Assembly: GCA_046566145.1 (NCBI GenBank)
Contig: JBKHXF010000003.1
Coordinates: forward strand, 96,239-160,238
Length of the DNA: 64,000 bases
Origin: JBKHXF01 sp046566145
Lineage (GTDB): Bacteria; Actinomycetota; Nitriliruptoria; Nitriliruptorales; Nitriliruptoraceae
Direction of reading: 5' to 3'
Within the stretch, counting starts at the first letter, position 1; every line of letters begins with the position of its first letter. Of this stretch, positions 62,470 through 64,000 are shown one piece after another. The position numbers were made by a program, and so were the translations under genes. The notes under the pieces are model-generated. The model worked only from the letters and a program-made list of their open reading frames with translations, ran no database searches and was not told where the DNA came from.

Positions 62470-63984
62470 GTGACCACGACCGTGACCGAGCACCACCTCG
62501 GCCGTCTCGCCGAGCGGGCGTTCGAGGGGCACGACCCCGACGCCGCCACGATCCTGTTCGAGGGGACCTGGCACACCCGCCGGGAGCTGTTCGAGCGGGT
62601 GACCCGCCTCGCCGGCGGGCTCGCGTCGCTCACCGAGCCCGGGGACCGGGTCGTGGTCCTGATGGCGAACAGCCCGGACGTGGGGGTGCTCTACCAGGCC
62701 TGCTGGCGGGCCGGGCTCGTCGCCACGCCGGTGATCTTCCTGCTGCCCCCACCGGAGCTGCGCCACGTGCTCGTCGACGCCGACGCCCGGGTCCTGGTCA
62801 CCTCGCCGGAGTTCCTCGCCGGCGTGCAGGTCGCCGTGGACGGGCTCGACGTGACCGTGGTCTGCCCGGGTGGTCCCGAAGGCACCCTCGACCTCGAGGA
62901 CCTCGCCGGCGCCGACCCGCTCGGTGTGGTCGACCGGGCCGACACCGACCTCGCCGCGCTGCTCTACACCGGCGGCACGACGGGCCGGTCCAAGGGCGTG
63001 ATGCTCAGCCACGAGAACCTGTGGCACGCCGGGTCGATCGGCCACCGGACCACGGCCCACGACCACCTCGCTCGCACCATCGTCCCCCTGCCGCTGTCGC
63101 ACTCCTTCGGGCTGCTCGTCACCGTCACGGGGCTGCACGACCCGAACGAGACCGTCGCCGTGCTGCAGCGCTGGTTCGACCCGGCCGGCTTCGTCGACCT
63201 CGTCGAGGCCCACCGCGTCGAGCAGGCCGCGGTCGTCCCGACGATGCTGCGGCTGCTGCTCACCCTCGACCTCGCCGGCCGGGACCTGTCGAGCCTCCAG
63301 CGCCTCGTGTGCGGCTCGGCCCCGCTGCCCCGCGAGGTGCTCGAGGCGTTCGAGCGGGCCGTCCCGTCGGCCACGATCTGCGAGGGGTACGGCCTCACCG
63401 AGACGGCCGCCGCGACGACCGTGAACCGCCGGGAGGCCCGCCGCCTCGGCACGGTCGGGCAGGCCCTGCTCGACATCGACCTCCGCGTCGTCGACGACGA
63501 GGGCGAGGAGGTCCCCACCGGCGAGCCCGGCGAGGTGCTCGTGCGCTCCCCCACCAACGCCCTCGGGTACTGGGGCTCGCCGGAGGACACCGCCGCGACG
63601 TTCACCGCCGACGGGTGGGTCCGTACCGGGGACATCGGCGCGCTCGACGCGGACGGGTACCTGACCATCCTCGACCGCAAGAAGGACCTCATCATCCGCA
63701 ACGGCTTCAACGTCTACCCGCGGGACGTCGAGGACGTCCTCCACGCGCACCCCGGCGTGGGCGCCGCGGGGGTGGTCGGCCGGCCGGACGACGCCGTGGG
63801 CGAGGAGGTCGTCGCCTTCGTCGCGCCCGCGCCCGGCGCGACGCTCGACCCGGAGGAGGTCCGGGCGTGGGCGAAGGAGCACGTGGGCGCGAAGTCGTAC
63901 CCGCGCGACGTCCGGGTGGTGGAGGCGATCCCGCTCACCCCGGTGATGAAGACCGACCGCAAGGCGCTGCGCGACCTGCTCTGA
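62470..63984 (+). CDS. Acyl-CoA synthetase / AMP-dependent fatty-acid ligase
   Basis: A 504-residue ANL-superfamily enzyme that activates a carboxylic acid with ATP and loads it on CoA. The P-loop is LLYTGGTTGRSKGVMLSHEN, the adenine-binding loop includes VCGSAPLPREV and EGYGLTETAAATTVN, the hinge Asp is in GDIGALDADGYLTILDR, and the C-terminal catalytic lysine follows in VMKTDRKALRDL. GGGAGGAG lies 6 bases before GTG 62470. It reaches 16 bases from the window edge. Substrate unknown; medium- or long-chain acid likely. Confidence 0.92.
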   Translation: MTTTVTEHHLGRLAERAFEGHDPDAATILFEGTWHTRRELFERVTRLAGGLASLTEPGDRVVVLMANSPDVGVLYQACWRAGLVATPVIFLLPPPELRHVLVDADARVLVTSPEFLAGVQVAVDGLDVTVVCPGGPEGTLDLEDLAGADPLGVVDRADTDLAALLYTGGTTGRSKGVMLSHENLWHAGSIGHRTTAHDHLARTIVPLPLSHSFGLLVTVTGLHDPNETVAVLQRWFDPAGFVDLVEAHRVEQAAVVPTMLRLLLTLDLAGRDLSSLQRLVCGSAPLPREVLEAFERAVPSATICEGYGLTETAAATTVNRREARRLGTVGQALLDIDLRVVDDEGEEVPTGEPGEVLVRSPTNALGYWGSPEDTAATFTADGWVRTGDIGALDADGYLTILDRKKDLIIRNGFNVYPRDVEDVLHAHPGVGAAGVVGRPDDAVGEEVVAFVAPAPGATLDPEEVRAWAKEHVGAKSYPRDVRVVEAIPLTPVMKTDRKALRDLL

Positions 63985-64000
63985 CCGGCCCGGGCCGGCG

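Overview
The window is about 64 kb of very GC-rich DNA (hand estimate near 75%). GTG starts are common, genes are often coupled by 4-base GTGA overlaps, and -10 boxes are TANNNT, several of them so close to the start codon that the mRNA must be leaderless. With a PPOX/F420-type oxidoreductase, LVIVD and choice-of-anchor I secreted proteins, RecBCD and a DUF6457-MoeA-MobA cluster, this points to a high-GC member of the Actinomycetota. Genus cannot be fixed by eye. I see no rRNA, tRNA, CRISPR array, insertion sequence or phage gene.

Layout. 0-6.2 kb: the end of an unknown gene, a GNAT acetyltransferase, a divergent MFS permease / LuxR-type response regulator pair, a proline-rich membrane protein and an MFS-PlsC fusion; the last two share an 80-bp promoter layout around an identical 16-bp dyad. 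6.2-13 kb: a histidine kinase fused to a DUF4153/DUF4173-like membrane domain with its OmpR regulator, an orphan NarX/DesK-type kinase, and a CPA2 antiporter with a stress-protein tail. 13-23.6 kb: housekeeping and secreted genes (YbaK deacylase, DUF4097 protein, cystathionine gamma-synthase-type enzyme with an M20 hydrolase, quinone reductase, SIS protein, HDAC-like hydrolase, BNR-like protein, M50 protease, ACT protein, PPOX protein). 23.8-32.8 kb: a recC-recB-recD operon. 32.8-42.2 kb: a frameshifted hemolysin III gene, MFS transporters, an rRNA/tRNA methyltransferase, a dehydrogenase, a short LURP-one protein, an FMN protein, a DsbA/FrnE protein and a secreted choice-of-anchor I protein. 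42.4-49.5 kb: cold-shock protein, a biotinyl-carboxyltransferase fusion, Sua5, an LVIVD protein, a DAO-type oxidoreductase and an SDR. 49.5-53.4 kb: an acetyltransferase, two GT4 glycosyltransferases and a PIG-L deacetylase in one operon. 53.5-56.3 kb: a Tat-exported PhoD-like phosphatase, a 680-bp non-coding stretch with 11-bp-phased repeats, and an unknown small gene. 56.3-60.1 kb: KimA-like APC permease, alpha/beta hydrolase, universal stress protein and a CBS protein. 60.1-64 kb: DUF6457, MoeA and MobA for molybdenum cofactor, then an acyl-CoA/fatty-acid ligase.

The most notable signals are regulatory and architectural: the twin dyad promoters beside the LuxR regulator, the kinase-DUF4153/4173 fusion, the direct-repeat arrays upstream of the OmpR regulator and of phoD, and a very abundant CGCCGGCG octamer whose density drops inside particular genes. 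No single large new system is evident. The mycothiol-like operon and the twin promoters are the best places to look.
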